The notes below the pieces were generated by a model. The model ran no database searches. It saw only the letters and a list, made by a program, of their open reading frames with translations, and was not told the DNA's origin. A program made the translations under genes and the position numbers. From Nereocystis luetkeana (taxonomy: Eukaryota; Sar; Phaeophyceae; Laminariales; Laminariaceae): 64,000 nucleotides of DNA. The stretch is from the NCBI GenBank assembly GCA_031213475.1, contig JARUPZ010000005.1:2449732-2513731 (forward strand), in the 5' to 3' direction. Of this stretch, positions 1-11,298 are shown piece after piece. How positions within the stretch are numbered: the stretch's first letter is position 1; every line of letters begins with the position of its first letter.

Positions 1-942
1 TCCCCGTATATCTTGGGAGCGGGTAGAAGTGCAACTAGGGGTGTAGTATCATGCAGCGCGCGTATAGGAGATCCCCGCGCGTTGCGGCTCGGGCACGCGT
101 CGCCTAAATCAGCAGCGCGCGCTGCTTTGGGTCTGTGGCCCATGCTGTGAGTCCCAATGGGGGGGGGGGGGGGTGGGGGGGGGGGGGGGGGGGGCGTTAC
201 TCAAGTGCATTCTGTGTTGTGGTTTGGCAAGTTCGAATACTCATTATTAATAGGTTGTTGCGCTTCTTCCGCTAATCGTAGTTCGGCTGAAGGTGGGATT
301 GAATGGTATCTCCCCTGCCCCGAATCATGGGAGCGGGGGCGTGGGGGGGGGGCTCGCCAGGGATACACGCCCGCGTCGAGAGCGTGCTCAACGCGGCTAG
401 CCACGACCCCTCGTCAAAAAGCGCCCGCAGTTAAGAAGCATTATGTTGAGGTAATTGGGGTACGAACAAAAAAATTGGGGTAAGAAACACAGCTCAACAG
501 TGGGACCAACTCTAAATCCTATATAAACCCTATACAATAGAGTTAAGCCAAGGTTGGAAAAAATAAGACATTGAGCCTGGACACCAAGTTGACGTTTCTT
601 ACACCGGGCGCCCACTGTTGTTGTGAAGCGAACAAGAGTATACAATATCACTTACAGCAAGTTGGAGTTTTGGACAAAATTGTTTCCTGGCTATGGCCGA
701 TCCCCGATCTCCTGTATTCTGCCGACCTTCGATGTCGGTCAGCGTGGGATTAGTGGGTGCTTTTGGTGGGCCCTGCCGGCGGCTAACTACGTACTACCCA
801 GAGCGTCAGTTTGGAGCGCTCAGGCCCGAGGGGGATGAGGTCTGTGGGTTGGACCAGGGTGGCAGGCGAGAGCAGAGGACGGCAAAAATGTGTGTTGTGT
901 TCGTGTGTTGACTAGTTGATGGGTTCCACGGAAATACGTGCA

Positions 943-1264
943 CACCTCGGACAGATGACGATCTACCGGCAGATCATCTAGGTCATGTAGATCATCTAGA
1001 TCTTCTAAATCCACGATGTGGATCGTCTAGATCATAACCTGCCGATCTGAGGCGTTACCTGTATGCAAGATCCGTACGTTTTTAACAGATCCAACCCAGG
1101 AAGCATGTCCTAGATCATGCGGATACGATGACTCCCACCCGGCAACGCGAGCTAATAATACAGACCAGGGACTGATCTATCTGCCCACGGAAATATCTAC
1201 AGTAGTAGGTCATCAAGGGGGGATCGATTATCTGTGGATGATCTGTGGATGACCTGTTCGAGCT
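943..1264. repeat. M3 TIR element (CACCTCGGACAGATC family)
   Basis: This copy begins with CACCTCGGACAG, contains many GATC-rich words (gatcatctagatc), the conserved core GATCCAACCCAGGAA near 1088 and CCACCCGGCAAC near 1136, and ends in GATGATCTG repeats. Six to seven related copies lie in the window in both orientations. Confidence 0.7.
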
Positions 1265-1415
1265 GTGGACAACATATATATGGTGTACGTACGTACCGGT
1301 AAGGTTTCTACGAGTACGACTCGTACTCATGCAGTTTCAAACATCCTCTCTATTTTTCTCCGTGCACCCTGCCTTTCGCTTTTCTCGCGTGTTTTGGCGA
1401 TTTTAGGGGGAATAT

Positions 1416-1536
1416 ATGACGGGGGACCATAGTAAATAGAACCTACGTTACAGACAAAAACCTACCTCGTATATAATTCGCTTTTTTTACCAAAATATTT
1501 GGTCCTATTTACTACCTGGTGTGGTTCCCCGTAGTA
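1416..1536. repeat. M1 MITE-like element
   Basis: Diverged copy of the roughly 110-bp M1 family. It has gacGGGGGACCATAGTAAATAG at the left, the internal words ACAAAAACCTA and ATATTTGGTCC, and an inverted GGTTCCCCGTAGTA at the right. The inverted ends show it is a TIR element with no coding capacity. Confidence 0.7.
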
Positions 1537-2129
1537 GTATAGTAGTGATCAGCACCAAATGTGGCGCGTAAAGATAGGGGTATACCTGATTTTCGGGCCC
1601 ATCGTGGGTTCCGATTAGTATGATATCCCCCCCCGTACCCCTTGCTGTAGGATTTCGGGGAGTGAACGCGTATTCGACAGAATCCCCCCAAAGATGTTCG
1701 GATTAAACTTGAGGGAACCAACTTTTTGTGTCAATCCTGGGGATCCATCTGTTTGGGTCCAGATGATCAACGTCACATCGCTTCCTGCGCAGGGGAGATC
1801 TGGTCTTCATTGTTGTCGAACGAAATTGTGAATGCACCGCAGCGGTCCCTCTATAATGCCAGTATGTGTAGCGAGTTGCGAACTGTGAGCTGCAAGCTGC
1901 GTGATGTGAGCAAGGGGCTGGGCGTTGGAGCCTGTGCGGTATTACGCCGCGTCTGGAGTTTGTTCCGGTTCGTGGTTGTTATTGTTGCGGTTCGTGTTCC
2001 GGATATATCAATCAACCATGATTGAATCAACCATGAACGACATGATACATGAACCATTAACCACAGAACACAAGTGTACGAAGGAGGAGAGGAAAGAGGA
2101 AGAGAGCACGGAGCGAGCTTGGCCAGCCG

Positions 2130-5100
2130 ATGGCGTGGAGACCGGGTCCGCCGCCTTCCCCGGGCCTACCCACTTCCGACTATGATCAGAGAGATCCGTG
2201 GACCCAACGGTTCATCTCGAAGACGGACGGGGGCGAGCTCTCTCTCGACGTCAACGTGAGCATGTTTTTAAATTTCAGCGATACATTCATAGTCAGCAAC
2301 AAGTAGAGCCCTTGTTTGGCGGCGGTGAGCGCATCACGGCGGTGCCACAACAGCAGTATATACACTCACCACAATGACATGCCAGTAGTGCAGCTTCGAA
2401 ATGCTGTAGCATGGCAACCGCTGCACCGTGCAGGTAGAATGTTGCCCACAGTCTGAAGAATACCTGGGTACTACTGCTGTAGATTGGAGACGATCGCGTC
2501 CCCGGGCATCGAGGCCCAGCGACGCCTGAAACAAAAAAACTTGCAAATCAGTTTTTTATTACATCGAAAAAGATCGTAAATGAAAACGTGTGTAGGTTCG
2601 TACGAGTTATGTACGTTAGACCGTGGTTTGGCGGAGGGCCATACATACTCCGCGTCACAACGGCACTCTCTGATGATCTCGTCATCAAAACGTTGACGAC
2701 GACATTCAAAACACGGCTAAGCTCTTGTCGCTATGCGAAGTACCTGGTATACGAGTATTACGTTAAAAAAACTAGCCAACGTCCAGCAGTATTGCAAGAT
2801 TTGTACTCACGTACCTGGTACGTACACACGGGCGGGTGTGTTTCTCCTGCAAACCCAATTCGACACAAGAGCAAACCATACCTCGATGACGATCTTAGGG
2901 CGGGGGTGGGTCGGATCGGTCGCTGTTGTTGTGCTTGTTTTTGCTTGCTGTGTGGTGGGTTACGTCTCTCTATGACGAGTGCCTTGTCGGCAGAGGGGGG
3001 GGGGTGAGGGGTGGCAGTGCCAAGCCGTCGTAGCGGGAACAGCTGCAGCGACAGTGGGTACCCCGCTTGAAGAGAGGTGTGGTACAGGCCGAAATCATCT
3101 CTCTCAACTGCAGCAGCAGTAGCTTCCTCTGTTATTGTGTACCGTTGGTACCTGGTAGTGGGAAATACACCACGCTGGACGTAAATATAGCGACCGCTTG
3201 ATATCATTATTAATATGTAAACTTTCCTTATATTTACGCCCAGAGTGGTATAGCTTTTAGTGTATCATAGGCGGGCCTAGCCGGTCTGGTCCTCTCTTAA
3301 CCCTTGTAGGACTGCAGTTCCATTTTGGGGGCAAACCAGTCAAATTCTAAGTAGTTTGTCCCCAATACGGGGCTGCGGTCCTAAAAGGGTTCAACCCTCT
3401 CGGGACTTTAGAGAGGAAACACGTCGATAAAAAAGTGACGATTACGTCGACAACCGTCACTGCGTACGTACTATTACGGGGGGCCATAGTTAACAGGACC
3501 AAATATTGTTAGTAAAAATGGTTAAACATATAGGTTTTTATGTGTACCATAGGTCCTGTTAACTATGGTCCCCCGTAATAGCTGTGGTATGTAGTAGTGA
3601 TGGGGGGATAATGCACATTGGTGCCCGAGTTACGACGCAAGAAGTCGTGCGGCGCGGGCGGGACACGATCATATCCATCCGTACCTGCTCGGCGCCCACG
3701 CTGCTGGTAGGCGGTTCAATGGTTGATAGCACCTAACTTACCGCTGTTTTGGTCTCTATCTTCAACCCAAAAGGGGCTTACTATGCTATTACGGGGGACC
3801 ATAGTTAATAGGACCTATGGTACACACAAAAACCTATATATACACCTATTTTTACTAGCAATATTTGGTCCTTTTTAAGGTGGTCCCCCGTAATATTTTC
3901 TGTGAGCGTGTGGGCACCCACTGTATTAATGAAAAACAGACGGCGTCCGTCCGTGGATGGAACGGCTGTGTTCTGACAAACTCGCACTCTCAGGCGATGA
4001 ACGGCCTCGAAACCGCGGCTGGAGAAGTTTTCGTAGAGCTCATACGCCAACAAGCGGAAAGACCGCCATCCCCGATCGAGTCGCCATGGTCTTCCTGGAA
4101 GCCTGGACAGACTTCTACCGGGTCCGGGTACCTCCAGCACCACCCCTCAGCGATGCGGGTACGACGTCGGGTCGGGTGGGGTCGGGTCGGGTCGGGTCGG
4201 GTCGGGTCGGGTCGGGTCGGGTCGGGTCGATCCCACCCAACCCGAACTGACCCGCGAGGTTTGAAATGATCCGTGAACAGCCCTGAGTTTTATCCTACAA
4301 GTCGAGGGTAGCTTTCCATATGACACGACAGCCCTGGTGCTGCCCAGACTTTTTACCTGTATTGGCAATCATACGCCGAGTTTCTCTCTCGGGTGCATCC
4401 CGACTCCGGCACTGCTGTACGCGGTTTGGTCGAAGTGCTTTGCCTGCTGGCTCATCGAGGGTTCGCTGCACGGGGTACAGCCTACCCGTACGTAGAGGGA
4501 AAACGTTATTATTGTGATGAACGGAAACATATTTGTCTGGTTTAGCCGGACGCCAGAGGCGAGTTGTTTCATCTTAAGTGCACACATGTGCAGTATAAAC
4601 CTTGGCTACGTATGACAAAAGGGATATGATAGGTTGACCAAGGGAGTGGTTCTCAACGTGTTTCCGCCTCCCGGCCCCAATCATGCAAGGTTTCCTATTA
4701 TTTTCATATGGCGTTACTTGGTCGAAGCATGTCGGAACCTTTTCCTTCCCGTCCAACAGTAGCTCAGGCAGCACAGCTGAAAACCTCATTTTCCCAGGAA
4801 TACGTGAATGTTTTCCCTTTTTTTTGAAAGGACAGGTGGAGTCTCCCATGGCGCAGTACAAGCCTTTCCGGTGCACCTACGTGAGCGACCCCGCATGCGT
4901 CCCGCAGCTGCGTTTTGCGAACGTCTCTGACACCGGCGCAGACCACCACAAGAGGGAGACGACCCACCACTGGCGACGAGCTGGCAGGACTTGGTCCAGA
5001 GTTCCTCGATTTCGAAAAAGTGGGTGCAGGAAAGACGCATACCTAGTACTTGCTGCAGCATAGAACGCGTAAAAAAAAATGACTTCGAGTCTTTATGACA

Positions 5101-8100
5101 CGTCGGACAGATCGCGATCTACGTAGATCATATACAGTGTAATAGTAGATCTTAACCTGCGGTTGTATGATATTTCGGGCGGGATCTGTACAGGACAGAT
5201 CCAACCCAGGAAACACGTTCCCTATCTAGATCATACAGGTTGCACGACTCCCACCCGGTAACACGATGAGCTAGTTCCTGTAGATCCTACAGATCTTACA
5301 GATCAGGGATTCCCCCGCCCGCGAGGGATATTGATCATCAAATGGGAATCGGTGACGATCTGTCCGAGGTGCGAATTAAGTCTTAAACACGAACCGTACC
5401 TGGGGGTGGGAGTATTGCGCCACTCCACACCACCCACCAAAGAAAAAACGAAACGTGACGCTGTGCCAGGCGAAGCCGCTTTCAAGCACGACCCGGAGTA
5501 CAAGACGCCCCACGCGGTGAAGGATAAGTGGTACAGGACCGAGGCGGGCCCGAAACTCTCTCTCGCCGGCCGCGTCCAGGAGTCTAGATGGCAGTCTTGC
5601 CACTCGATGCAGTCCGGCCGGGAACCGCGCCAACCCACTCGATCGCGGATGCCGCGGGAACCGAAGAGGCCGCAACCGGGCCCGGCATCGTACAACTTGC
5701 AGGACCCATGGGAGGTCAAGGTGAGGCCGCGTTGGCCGCAGTGCTCTCTTGCGAGTCAGCGTACGAGAGCGGAGGGGGGGGGGGGGGGGGGGGGTACCTT
5801 TGTTTTCTCAGGCTCTACCTGTTCTCCCTCTCTTGGCAAAGCTAATGAATCCACACTCCTACTGTAGAAAAACCTGGGAACTGCATGTAGCACGAGAGGG
5901 ACGCACAATAGTACGCGCGGCCGCACGGAACTGCAGTAGCGCGTTGAGGAAATGTTCGGAATCTCGGAATTAACTCCAGCACTCGCTGTCAGCATACAAG
6001 CGTAATAATGTACGCTCAAGTAGTTGTTTAGTTATTTTCACGCGCCCTACCCATACTGTGTTATAAAGTATATACAAGGAGAGATTGTTATTTTTGCAGT
6101 TTAGTTTTCGTTTTATGTATGATGAGAAATATGAGCGGCTTTTGTTACATGGATACACCCCGCTCCCAAAGCTGACTTCCCTTAATAAGAAAAATGGTGA
6201 GCACCCCTGCGCACAACGAAACTAACAGCAGATACACGAACACGGCTGAAAATATTGGACACCTTGGACACACAGATCATGATCCAGATCATTAATTTCC
6301 CCACCTGCCGCTGTGAGCAGTTGTGCAGGATCTTTCTGTGTGGTACAGATCCAACCCAGGAAACAACGTGTGCTACAACATGATGCCTTTACGGGTCCCA
6401 CCCGGCAACGCGAGCTAGATCCTACTGGGTCAGGAGTAGATGATCTATCTTCCCTGAAATACGTAGATCATCAAGCGGGATGATCTGTACATGATCTGCA
6501 GATGATCTGTCTAACGGACATGCGAAATATTTGGGCAGGTAATTTCTCAGCTGACGAGGAAACCCCGTCAATCTTGAATCTTACGGCCCAATTCTCCCCC
6601 GTCAACCTTGCATGACTCTCTTCGTACTTGATTGATGTAGCTCCTCCGATTATACTCCAAGCATTGCTGTGTAGACTGCGCGCGGGGGCGATAAAGACCG
6701 CACACGGTTTCTTAAGAGTTAGTACTGTACCAGGTGGGGGGGAGGACGTGGGTGGTTGTGCGTTGAGGGGTAATATTTTTGGTCGATACGGGTGAAGCTC
6801 TCACCGACACTCGAGCCCAAAAGCGAGCGAGGTCGAGATGCTACTCGGTCGCGCCTGCTCGTGCGCAGCGTACATGTGTTCGTCCTCCGTACCTCATTGT
6901 TCTAGCACCTACTGCTGTAAGGTTACACTCGATGCACTGGTGGTGCTGCTATATGCAGCAAGCGTGAATTTGAAAAAGGGCTCTCGGTGTACGTGACGGT
7001 GGTGGAAGTTGTTTGAAAATGTACCCGTGTTGGTGTTTGGTTGAGTTTCCCCGCAAGAACGGATCCCGATCGAACCCAAACCGGCAGAGCTGGCTCCCCT
7101 AGAGCAATTTGCGGCTACGAGCGGCCATTTTCCCGCCCAATCGGTGATGTCGAAAAGGCTTCGCGTCCATCATTTAATTTCCTTCAGCCCCCTTATCTGT
7201 CTGCCCTCCTTTCTCACCTCGCAAGCAGCTCCAAGTTGCACGCTAACCTTTTCAGTTTGGGCACTTGGTTGTGACGTTTTTTGTTTTGTTTCATGTTCAT
7301 GGCCGCCCATATGCCCGCTCATCCGCCCACCGCCGTCCCTTTTTTTATAAACGCCTATATGCCACTTCCTCTTAACGAATCAGCAAGTGTGCGGGACGGT
7401 TCCGAAGTCAAGCATGTTCTGCGAACCGGTGCGCCGTCTCCGTCCGAGGACCACCGTCTTCGCCTGCCCCACGTCCAGCAGCTGCGAAATGTCGGTCGAC
7501 TCGTCGGTAGCGACAGGTGCCGACGAATATGGTGACGACTCCATCGCCCGACGACAAAGCTATCATGCCCGGTCGGTAACCGCTTCCGCCAACCAGGCCG
7601 CCACCGGAAGACCTCTTTTCCCGACCTACCCGTATCCACAGAACAATCCTCCGAAGGTACGTTTGGTTAATGGGTAGTGTACCTCGAGGTACCCGTTGCG
7701 CCCTACCCGGGTTACCTACCCGCCAGGTGTAGCCTACCCGGCCAGGTGGAACCTACCTGCCAGGTATAACCTACCCGCCGGGTATAACCTACCCGCTGGG
7801 TATAATTTACTTACAACCGACTCTGGGCTGAAATATAAGGTTCGTTTAAAAGTTAAGACGAGTACTGAACGGTCCCTACATTTCCGTCCGGTGGCACGAG
7901 GTGCACTGGGCACAGCCCCTTTTCTGCGACCCTAGTGTCAGTATTCGGGATTGGAGATCAGTTGAATACCAACGTTCCTTATCAGAGTTGGTGCCGGCCC
8001 CTCACGGTCAGTCGTGGGAAAAAACGGCGAGCAGAAACGTGAAGTCCCTTATACTGGTGTACCGTTTTCCCTTAGAAAGAGCCCCTTTTACGGGGCCGCA

Positions 8101-9295
8101 GTACCTACTGTATGAAAAAATGGATACCGTAGCTGGGAAAGTAGTCGGGGATGCGTTCCGCGATATGGAGGCCTTCCACGATAGGGGTACTATATGTGGC
8201 ACGTTTTGGCCATTCTGTTTGTCGCTGGGACTGATAGGAGCTCTCAAGCGAGGAACTAACATATGCCTGGTACCCAACATCGTTTGCTTTCTACCAATAT
8301 TTTTGTTGCAGATCTACTAGCTACGAGGCTGTATTTGGGATTGAATGTTCATTCATTCATCGAGGTTAAGTGTGCATTGTCTTCATGAAAGAGGCGTTTT
8401 TTTTCGCGATGAGACATACATAGAGCTCCTCTCCAAGCGAGAGGAGCCTCAGGAACTTGCAGGTGTGTCACCCCCTAGCCCACCTTAGCGTTCGTCCACC
8501 TTGTGAGGTATTCTTTAGTATCTTGCCCCGGATGCCAAACGTACGAAACAACCGCAAAGATCGGTTGAGTTCACACAGGGGTGCGGTCGTTTTTCAGCGC
8601 TCGATTTTTCCAGAACGGGATCGATGCCAATACTACCGAACAAAATTAAGAAGGTGATTTTTCGGCAACATATTTTTTCCGGTCGAGAGAGAGCCTTCCG
8701 AAAATATAACGCACCCGATACGACTTCAGCATTTATTGCTTGGCGTTGTTGAAAATACGAGGAGGCTCTGAAAAACGATCGCATCCCTGTGCAAGCTCAG
8801 CGCTCTTAACTTTACGGTTCCAACCAGTAACCCTCTAGGTACTAAGCACATTATGCTGTCCTCCTGCTGTACTCCTACCCAGCGCGCCGGCGACCTCACA
8901 AGGGGCGGGACCGAAATGGACCGGTGTTATAGACCGGGAAGAAAAAAACCGTCTGCTGCGCGGACTGCAACAACGCCCTTAGCGGGGGGGGGAGGGGTGG
9001 GAGCACACGGTCGAGGGGGGCAGCGACGGCGCCCGCCGACCATCGGCCCGTCGTCTTTCGCGCGCGCGGAGAGGCCCAACATCACCGACGAGCGCAGGCG
9101 GCGAGAGGACAGCTATCACAGCAGGGCCGTCCGCCTTCTGACCGGCAGCGGGGACGTGCTCGTCACGGTCAACCGGCGACGGACGAGCGCGTGGGGCACC
9201 ACCACGACCCCGAACCGCGCTGAGCCAGCTCCCCATCTCGACCGAGCACGAACCACCGCGGGGAGGGGGAGCAACACCAACAGCAACAGCAACAA

Positions 9296-9360
<65 letters not shown>

Positions 9361-10367
9361 GCAACAATAACGCATCGCGTGGAAACGTACGGAGAGAGGA
9401 GGAGGCGGCGGCGGCTTCCAGGGTAGGTGGCAGATACGGAGATGGTAGGAACCTCAACGGCGACGGACGGATAGGAAGCAATGCGTTCGGCGAGGGACGG
9501 GCTGGGAACAGTTTCAATAGCGAGGGGCGGATAGGAAGAAAAATTGACGGTGACGGGCGGATAGGGAGCGCTTTCAACGGCAAGGGGCCGATACGAAGCA
9601 ACTTCAAGAGGGGAAAGCAGCGCAAAGGCGAAAACAGGGGTGGGGGCAGAGGAAGCCACGACGCCCCGTTGTCACCCGCGGGTGCAAATACTACCACTAC
9701 CACTACCACTACTACCGTTAGGACAAGAACGTCGGGCGTGCTGACGCTCCAGAAAAACGTGTTCTCGAACGGCACGCTTGAAGCGGAGGCCATAAAACTT
9801 CTGCCGGCCGATCTCGCGTCGGCGCTTCCAGCCTACCGAGAGCCAGGGAGGGCCCAGCTACCGTTGATATTCCGAGCGACGTCGGCCCCGATCGTAAAAT
9901 CTAATCCTGCTCCGGTCAGGGCAGTCTCGGTTGTAGGAGGAGGAGCGAGAAGAGGATCCCGTCGCCCCCGCAGCTTGTCCACCGCGATAAAAGGGGGAGT
10001 GATAATGGACGCGGATGGTCCCGTCGACGACTTCCGAGATCAGAGAGAGGAAAATGGGCGAGCCGCCAACCTGCAAAACGCCCTAGAAGAAGCGAAGGAC
10101 ACCGCAAGAAACCCTTCTATGACAGCAGGCGGCGGCAGTAGTGGCGGCAGTAGTGGTGGTGGTGGCGGTGGTGGCGGCGGCGGCCAGACAAGCATCATGG
10201 CTAAGATCCCACTGGGTTTGGGTCAGTCTTCCGGCCTGGGTTCCACCGGAAGGGCACCAGCAACCGAGGAGCGGCGGCGTCAAGAAAACAGCACCACTGG
10301 GTCATACGACACCGTCAGCATGGCCATGCTTTCGGGCGACGAGACGGACAGCCCCCGCCTACGTTAA
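2130..10367 (+). CDS. Multi-exon PG-rich (STPGR/ODF3-like) protein with low-complexity C-terminal exon
   Basis: Role unknown; PG-rich motifs suggest an axonemal or cytoskeletal protein (inference). Proposed exons: 2130-2255, tentative 3994-4158, 4836-5019, 5470-5720, 7384-7656, 8883-10367; phases match at every junction. Exon 1 starts at an ATG in good context and reads MAWRPGPPPSPG..., then DYDQRDPWTQRF, ending at GTGAGC. Exon 5470-5720 carries PGPASYNLQDPWEVK and ends AAG/GTGAGG. This resembles the sperm-tail PG-rich repeat (PGP..Y...DPW). Exon 7384-7656 ends AAG/GTACGT. The last exon has a CCTACCCAG acceptor and encodes 494 residues: basic start, a poly-Asn run from an AAC microsatellite (about 9275-9370), five degenerate 12-residue repeats around DGRIGS (9456-9600), a Thr run, then Ser/Gly runs before the stop. 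The protein is about 770 residues, or 825 with the tentative exon. Least sure: 3994-4158 and the weak donor at 5019. The 5' exon and last exon could belong to different genes. Confidence 0.6.
3207..3254. repeat. Half copy of M4 TIR element
   Basis: Only the right end is seen: CCTTATATTTACGCCCAGAGTGG, the inverse of the ACTCTGGGCGGAAATATAAG end of the M4 family. It lies in an intron of the PG-rich gene. Confidence 0.5.
3298..3393. repeat. M2 MITE-like element
   Basis: About 96 bp with inverted ends: TTAACCCTTGTAGGACTGC at the left and GGTCCTAAAAGGGTTCAA at the right. The inner arm TTTGGGGGCAAACCA is mirrored by AGTTTGTCCCCAATACGG. Non-coding; intronic in the PG-rich gene. Confidence 0.75.
3471..3581. 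repeat. M1 MITE-like element, near-complete copy
   Basis: This 111-bp copy has almost perfect inverted ends, CTATTACGGGGGGCCATAG at the left and CTATGGTCCCCCGTAATAG at the right. The internal part is asymmetric: one side reads GGACCAAATATTGTTAG, the other ACCATAGGTCC. Ends in TA suggest TA target duplication (inference). Confidence 0.85.
3786..3895. repeat. M1 MITE-like element, near-complete copy
   Basis: Second complete M1 copy 205 bp downstream of the first and in the opposite internal orientation (GGACCTATGGTACACAC on the left, AGCAATATTTGGTCC on the right). Ends are CTATTACGGGGGACCATAG and GGTCCCCCGTAATA. Confidence 0.85.
4130..4285. repeat. CAGGGC-ended element remnant with (GGGTC)n
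   Basis: A run of at least a dozen GGGTC pentamers at 4168-4230 is followed by GACCCGCGAGGTTTGAAATG and the terminal sequence TCCGTGAACAGCCCTG, which is the inverse of the CAGGGCTG.TCACG end seen at 12286. The left end is not recognisable, so this is a truncated or rearranged copy. The exact left boundary is a guess. Confidence 0.6.
5098..5373. repeat. M3 TIR element
   Basis: Begins CGTCGGACAGATCGCGATC and ends GACGATCTGTCCGAGGTG, an inverted pair. The family core GATCCAACCCAGGAA is at about 5208 and CCACCCGGTAAC at about 5251. It lies in the intron just before the 5470-5720 exon. Confidence 0.7.
6259..6520. repeat. M3 TIR element
   Basis: Begins ACACCTTGGACACACAGATC, has the core GATCCAACCCAGGAAAC near 6348 and CCACCCGGCAACGCGAGC near 6400, and ends in GATGATCTGTC. 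Intronic in the PG-rich gene. Confidence 0.65.
7700..7806. repeat. Minisatellite, 16-18-bp unit
   Basis: About six consecutive units of the type CCTACCCGCCAGGTATAA (variants with GGCCAGGTGG or GCTGGGTATAA). It starts about 45 bp after the 7656 splice donor, inside the last intron of the PG-rich gene. Confidence 0.8.
7817..7898. repeat. M4 TIR element
   Basis: About 80 bp. The left end is ACTCTGGGCTGAAATATAAG and the right end ACATTTCCGTCCGGTGG. It belongs to the GGGCGGAAATATAAGGAC family. Confidence 0.6.
9275..9370 (+). repeat. Coding AAC microsatellite (poly-Asn)
   Basis: About 30 AAC/AGC triplets in the last exon of the PG-rich gene, read as Asn with a few Ser and Ile. The antisense reading gives long Val or Leu runs, which explains the long open frames on the - strand here. 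Confidence 0.9.
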
Positions 10368-10383
10368 CACATGGGTGCATACT

Positions 10384-10480
10384 AACTCTGGGCGGAAAAA
10401 TAAAGACTACGTTTAAAGGACCGCTTCGTCTTCAATAGTAATGTCTCAAAGCTCCTTTTTGTTCCCGCCCGGAGTAGTAT
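10384..10480. repeat. M4 TIR element in the probable 3' UTR
   Basis: Begins AACTCTGGGCGGAAAAATAAAG 17 bases after the stop of the PG-rich gene and ends CCCGCCCGGAGTAGTA. If the transcript extends past the stop, this element forms part of its 3' UTR and could fold as a hairpin. Confidence 0.65.
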
Positions 10481-10783
10481 CATTATAGTTAGTGGGCGCC
10501 GTGGGCTTTTGGCTCGATGCGCAATGCAATGCATGGTGGGTAGGATAGGCTCGGCCGATTTTCCTTCGTGTCGTGACATCGACCGACGAGATAGGCAGGC
10601 AGTCTCCCGGTCTTCGCTATGTATGTATAAGTGCACCTACAATTGTGGTGAGTGGGAGCCGTGGGTTGCTTGGTGCGCAATGTATGGCGGGTGGGATAGG
10701 CACGTGGGGGGTTATTTCGTCGTATGTGTGACACTATTATCGAGGCACTATTGATGCCCTTACGGAGGGCATGGTAATGCGTG

Positions 10784-10895
10784 GTACGGGAGGCCATATT
10801 AAATAGGACCTACGGTACACACAAAAACCTATACATTTCGCTATGTGCACCAGCAATATTTGGTCCTATTTTACTACGAGTATGGTCCCCCGCAA
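10784..10895. repeat. M1 MITE-like element
   Basis: Left end GTACGGGAGGCCATATTAAAT, inner GGACCTACGGTACACAC, right end TATGGTCCCCCGCAACAC. A second, partial M1 right end (GATTACTATAGTCCCCCGC) follows at about 10963-10986. Confidence 0.75.
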
Positions 10896-11027
10896 CACTA
10901 GTCAGAACCCACGATTGACTCGAAAAAAACGTTATCCTCCCATGTTTACGTACCTTATTAGGTTCTGATTACTATAGTCCCCCGCAGAACAATAACCTTC
11001 CGCTTTTGTCGGTGGAAAGGGCCCATT

Positions 11028-11137
11028 GTTGAACCCTTTTTCCACTGCACCGTACGTACAGGTGCGTACATCTGACTGTAATTCCTGGCATAGCAGTAAC
11101 TCCCCACAACGGAGGTGCGACCCTAAAGGGTTCAACC
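11028..11137. repeat. Diverged M2 element
   Basis: Left end TTGAACCCTTTTTCCACTGC and right end GCGACCCTAAAGGGTTCAA are inverted. The middle has diverged from other copies. It lies in the 930-bp gap between the convergent genes. Confidence 0.55.
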
Positions 11138-11298
11138 CGGCGGGCATCGCTGCTCACAAGCGTTTCAGATAGCGCGACCTGTGGTAGTCAGAGGACGTAC
11201 GTACCTGACCGAAGAGAAATAACCTTTAACTCCCCCCCCCAAAAATAAATGCATATACGTAGTGATTTTTCATCGTGAAGGCGAAAAATGCTGCTTCC

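Larger units (their letters stand above)
1..2129. other. No gene recognised; poly(G) tract and TIR elements
   Basis: No exon with convincing splice sites or a known protein motif was found here. The stretch holds a poly(G) tract at about 159-194 interrupted by one T, an M3 element at 943-1264 and an M1 element at 1416-1536. Short open frames at 157-911 overlap each other in several frames and carry no recognisable motif, so I treat them as chance. Confidence 0.5.

Noticed and set aside
4168-4259. Arg/Val/Gly-rich frames over GGGTC runs
   Set aside because: The frames are produced by the pentamer repeat within a CAGGGC-ended element.
8979-9793. Two - strand frames of about 225 residues opposite the large + strand exon
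   Set aside because: They consist of Val or Leu runs created by the AAC microsatellite and mirror the + strand codon pattern; the + frame has splice-site support.
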